Positions 59,349 through 62,892 of a stretch of 62,892 bases of DNA are shown piece after piece. The notes beneath the pieces are model-generated. The model was not told the origin of the DNA, searched no databases, and saw only the letters and a program-made list of their open reading frames with translations. A program made the translations under genes and the position numbers. Source of the DNA: Acanthaster planci. Taxonomy: Eukaryota > Echinodermata > Asteroidea > Valvatida > Acanthasteridae. The first letter of the stretch is position 1, and every line of letters starts with the position of its first letter. The DNA is taken from contig NW_019091377.1 of assembly GCF_001949145.1 (NCBI RefSeq), positions 252,901 through 315,792 of the forward strand, in the 5' to 3' direction.

Positions 59349-61752
59349 TGCTGATGCCCTCCAAGTAGCAACAGCCGCTACCATGGTAACACCCCTAGGG
59401 AACGCATCTTATTCATTAAACAAAGGAAAGAGGATAGCACTCATCACCTCATTACTGATGGAGAACTTGTCAAGGGATGAAACCTTTGACAATTAAGGAC
59501 CGCAAGCCTTGGACTACTGCTGTCTTCTCACTGGTGTCAACCAGGCGAGAAAATTGGACTCGGAATCTCTGAAGAATCTGGGTTGCACTCTTCATTCAAG
59601 CATTGATGCTCAATGTGTAAGACTTGTCATTAAGTCTGATGGACTTGTGTTATAGGCCCCTTTTAGGTAGTAGTTTGCACACTGCAGCCATATTGGTCTT
59701 AATCCCAGGAGTCTATTCATGACTTTTGGGCACTGTACCACCGGCGCCAGCTTGTTTTTTCTTATTGCTTAGTCAGTATGTAAAGATGGCTGCAGTGTGT
59801 TGCATTCTGGAAAAATCAACATTTGAATGCCTTGAGGAATGGTGATTTTTCATGTCGCAACTAACAAAACTGGTTTTTACTCCACAGACTCAGTACAAAT
59901 AGCTGAAACAAACAGCAATCTGTTGCCATGATTTTGTTTGTTTTCAATCTAAAGAAATCAGCGATTTGTGTTCCACTAGGCATCAAGTACTTACATGTGT
60001 CGTGCCGAGTTTTTAGTTTACAAGGAAAGTATTCTTTTAATGCAAAAATAAGTTATTAATTTGATTTTGTGTTTGTTTATGTTGAAACAATGCTCTCTGA
60101 ATGCTGCTCTGGTTGTAAGGAAATTACTGAAAATACAAACCCAGCCATTCTAAGTGAACATTAAAAAAATGGGAGTTTATAAATATACCTATTTTAGAGT
60201 AGTTGTGATTTTAAAATGCAGTGCACTTGTTTTTCTGCGCAAGTATTGACTTGTGTGTCAGATTTTTAAGAGCTGTATATCTGCAGAGAGTTTTAAATTC
60301 ATTTTCCATCAAAACAAAGTTAAGCTTTGGATAAGGAAGAAAGAATTTCTTTCAACCAATCATGCTCCATGAAGAACACCATGATCAATGAGAGAGACTT
60401 TTGATTGGCTGACATCGTTGTAAATGCTGATTCTGATTAATTGATTCCAAGTACAAATCGAGAAGAATATATTTTTGGTTCAATAACTGGTTCACTGCAA
60501 GAACTGTTCTTCCATTATGAATCAAAGCTCAAAACGCTAACTAATCTTATTCCAGTCAGTAGCAATGCAGAGAAAGAACTTGACAAAATAATCTTAGAAA
60601 AAAAATCCTTGTAAGAGAAATATTTGACGTTTGTTTTTCCTGTGGTAGAGTTGGGTATTACAGTGGAATAATTTCTCAGTGAATTGTACATAAGCTTTCA
60701 ACCAAACCCTACACACAAATTAAGTAAATATTTGCGCAGGTTTGAGAAGCTTGCAATATCACACTGTTCATTGGCAGATGCCAATCGCTTGTTTTAGTTT
60801 ACTGTAATCTATTCACCTTTTAATTCTGTTTACGTGGAAATGAATTTTAGCCTCACCTCTTTATCACATATCCTTTCCCTTTTTTCCATTTTTAACTTAA
60901 TCAGCTGGGTGAGTATTTTCATACCTAAACTCCATGGGTTTAAAGGATGCTGATAGACTGGTGAGGCTAGAAAGTATGGAGAGCAGGTTGAAGTCAGCTG
61001 TGTTTACGAAATTACACTTGTACTTGACTTGAGCCTATTGTTATGTTTTTCTTTTTGTGCAATGTAATGTCAGCGATTAGGGTCAAATTTATTTTGTTAA
61101 AGAGTTGGTTTATTTTATCATTTCTTCTTCATTCGACTTCGATCTAGGTTTTGTCCATTTGCAGATGTCACTTGTTCTACTTGTAAAAGAAATTTCCACG
61201 CAAAGTTGGAATGTGATAATACTGTCCATTGGCACTTGTACATGTAGGTGAATTAGCTCTCGAGATTGGATAAGAATTTTATACTCCTATGAAGATCATA
61301 ATGCATTACATTGAACACTAAGCCCTCAAAATTGTTCACCAAGATTTCCTAAACACACCGGTATGTATCTAACAATGCAAGAGCTACATTGTACTGTCTT
61401 ACATACCAAACATTTAATTTCCAATCTGCCAAAAGGACATAACATTTATTTTCCTTTCGTATGTTTAGTCTTGTCACTAATAATGCCTCTTTTGTCTTCA
61501 ATATTTAATCATTCCTCTGTCGGAAAAACCCATCCATTCCGTTTTTTTGTATAATCAAATCAGGTAACTATTCCATAAGGAAATAATCATGAAATATAAA
61601 TTGAATTACTGACTACCGTTGATATGAATCTACAGATGATTAAGATCATTATGTTGTCTGGACAAAGAAGTTATTACTTGAGACTACATTTATTAATATC
61701 ACAGGTAAATATGTGTAAATGAATATATATGTGTATAGATTAAAAAGTAGTG

Positions 61753-61984
61753 TGTATATATATATATGAATGTTTTATGTAAGATTATGAAAATGTAATG
61801 CAGTGAATGATTGAAAGAGTTGTTTTGAACTATGGGACTTATAATATTTGCATGATTTGGCACACTTGTTACATATTGTTGACATATTTTTGCATTCATT
61901 TGCATGTAAATTTGCATGTTATAATGCCCATGGTTTAAATATTACTCAGCACATAGTGGCTATGTGTAATTTGAAATGTATATA
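61753..61984 (+). promoter_or_regulatory. two Pumilio-type (UGUAUAUA) elements in the 3' UTR
   Basis: TGTATATA occurs at 61753-61760 and 61977-61984. UGUAnAUA is the binding site of PUF proteins, which repress mRNAs in neurons and germ cells. The first copy lies in a TA-rich run and could be chance. Function is inferred and depends on this being 3' UTR. Confidence 0.35.
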
Positions 61985-62765
61985 TATTATAGAAATCACC
62001 GCTGACAATAATGTGGTTAGAAATAAGTTATGTTTCTTCAACAAACATGGCTTAATCATAGCATAGTTGTATTCACCATGAACCGCTTTCAACTGGAAAA
62101 GGGAAATAGTAACCTAAAGTTTTGATACCACAGTTGATACTATTGGCTGGTCTGATAAACAGTAATTTGCATATTGACGATGGGCTGGCTTCCCTTCATT
62201 CTACAGAGCCAAGCTACCCCAAAAACATGAATAATTTATGAGTTAACCTAGCCCTTGTCTAAACAGTTGTGAAACTTTCAAGACGTATATATGGGTGGTT
62301 TGAATATTTAACATTGGTTGTGCCGGTGAAATAATCACAGATTACAGTTCGGCTTCTATTGTTTTTTTTTCTTTTTAGTTCACAGCTGTTGTCATGGAAA
62401 ATGTGCTTTTTAAGAAATAAGTCCATCACTAAATTCCTTTTTGAAAGAAGTACCAGGCTTACTTTAGAACTACAGTACAGGCAAAAAGCCGTAGCGGATA
62501 GTTGCTCAGGATATCTGTATTACAGGCTTATCGTAATATGCATGCATTTATATGTCAAGATAAATCTTCCACATACATTTGTGTCCCTTTTACAACCTGA
62601 AGTGAACTTCAACATTTTTCTACCTGGGGAGATTGGGCCCAACCGCTATTACAATAGATTCATAGCTGCCTGTACAATGTGCAGTGTGTACTGTGACAGT
62701 GATTGTAATAGACGCTTCACCAACTAATGCATGATGATGTTAGCCTATGTCACTGTGATGTTGGA

Positions 62766-62771
62766 AATAAA
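62766..62771 (+). terminator. poly(A) signal AATAAA
   Basis: AATAAA at 62766-62771 is followed 30-55 bases later by a GT-rich stretch (TGTGGTCGTTGTTTGTTC, about 62808-62825), the usual arrangement of signal and downstream element. Cleavage is expected near 62785-62795. It is the last and best such pair after the stop codon, so it is taken as the end of the gene. The remaining bases to 62892 hold nothing recognisable. Confidence 0.6.
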
Positions 62772-62892
62772 GAAAACAGAGCGCGTGTAATGAATGAAAT
62801 CTCGACTGTGGTCGTTGTTTGTTCACAGAGGTACAATTTGCTTGGGGTTAGTCTTGCCAATTTGATTAAAATGAGCCAAAATGAAGATTTTC

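Larger units (their letters stand above)
59349..62785 (+). other. probable long 3' UTR of the NPDC1-like gene
   Basis: The 3.4 kb after the stop are AT-rich, almost free of TACATG runs, SINEs and MITEs, and contain no supported exon. A strong poly(A) signal closes the stretch. It holds two TGTATATA Pumilio-type sites (61753-61760, 61977-61984) and a 14-bp inverted repeat (59678-59691 with 59786-59799). The open frame at 62359-62727 has no domain and is probably chance. A long 3' UTR is common for neural genes. A spliced or shorter UTR cannot be excluded. Confidence 0.5.

Overview
This is intron-rich metazoan nuclear DNA: GT-AG splice junctions, short exons, multi-kilobase introns, tRNA-derived SINEs, non-LTR retrotransposon debris, several MITEs and a very frequent TACATG hexamer. 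The repeat style and protein conservation suggest a marine invertebrate, perhaps a deuterostome (cephalochordate, hemichordate or echinoderm). The sequence alone does not settle the species. One 150-base run of N (14214-14363) marks an assembly gap.

One protein-coding gene is supported, on the + strand. It is an orthologue of NPDC1 (neural proliferation, differentiation and control protein 1), a single-pass membrane protein of neural cells. Eight coding exons (6001-6100, 18588-18674, 25910-26281, 29546-29612, 50221-50311, 56281-56360, 58681-58783, 59265-59348) join without a frame break into 984 nt, or 327 aa plus stop. The layout is signal peptide, short linker, acidic cysteine-free ectodomain, one transmembrane helix and a highly conserved cytoplasmic tail. 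The last six exons are secure. The first exon is plausible but inferred. The cysteine-rich segment expected from vertebrate relatives was not found.

Region by region: 1-5.6 kb is repeat-rich upstream DNA with an unusual inverted array of 16-mers. 5.6-6.0 kb is CpG-rich and is the likely promoter and 5' UTR. Intron 1 (6.1-18.6 kb) holds a hairpin repeat, a SINE next to a MITE, the gap and a decayed non-LTR element. Introns 2 and 3 hold MITE copies. Intron 4 (29.6-50.2 kb) holds paired RFX-type X-boxes, a probable alternative first exon (39973-40130), a decayed hammerhead-ribozyme-like motif, a SINE foldback and a retrotransposon tail. Intron 5 (50.3-56.3 kb) has a SINE, a TIR MITE and a long inverted repeat. 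The end of the window is a probable 3.4 kb 3' UTR closing with AATAAA at 62766.

The most interesting observation is the exon at 39973-40130. It opens with an ATG directly after an in-frame stop and ends in the same splice phase as the transmembrane exon. It could therefore replace the whole extracellular and membrane part and give a 171-aa soluble form of the conserved tail. The second is the set of four palindromic X-boxes in the introns of a neural gene.
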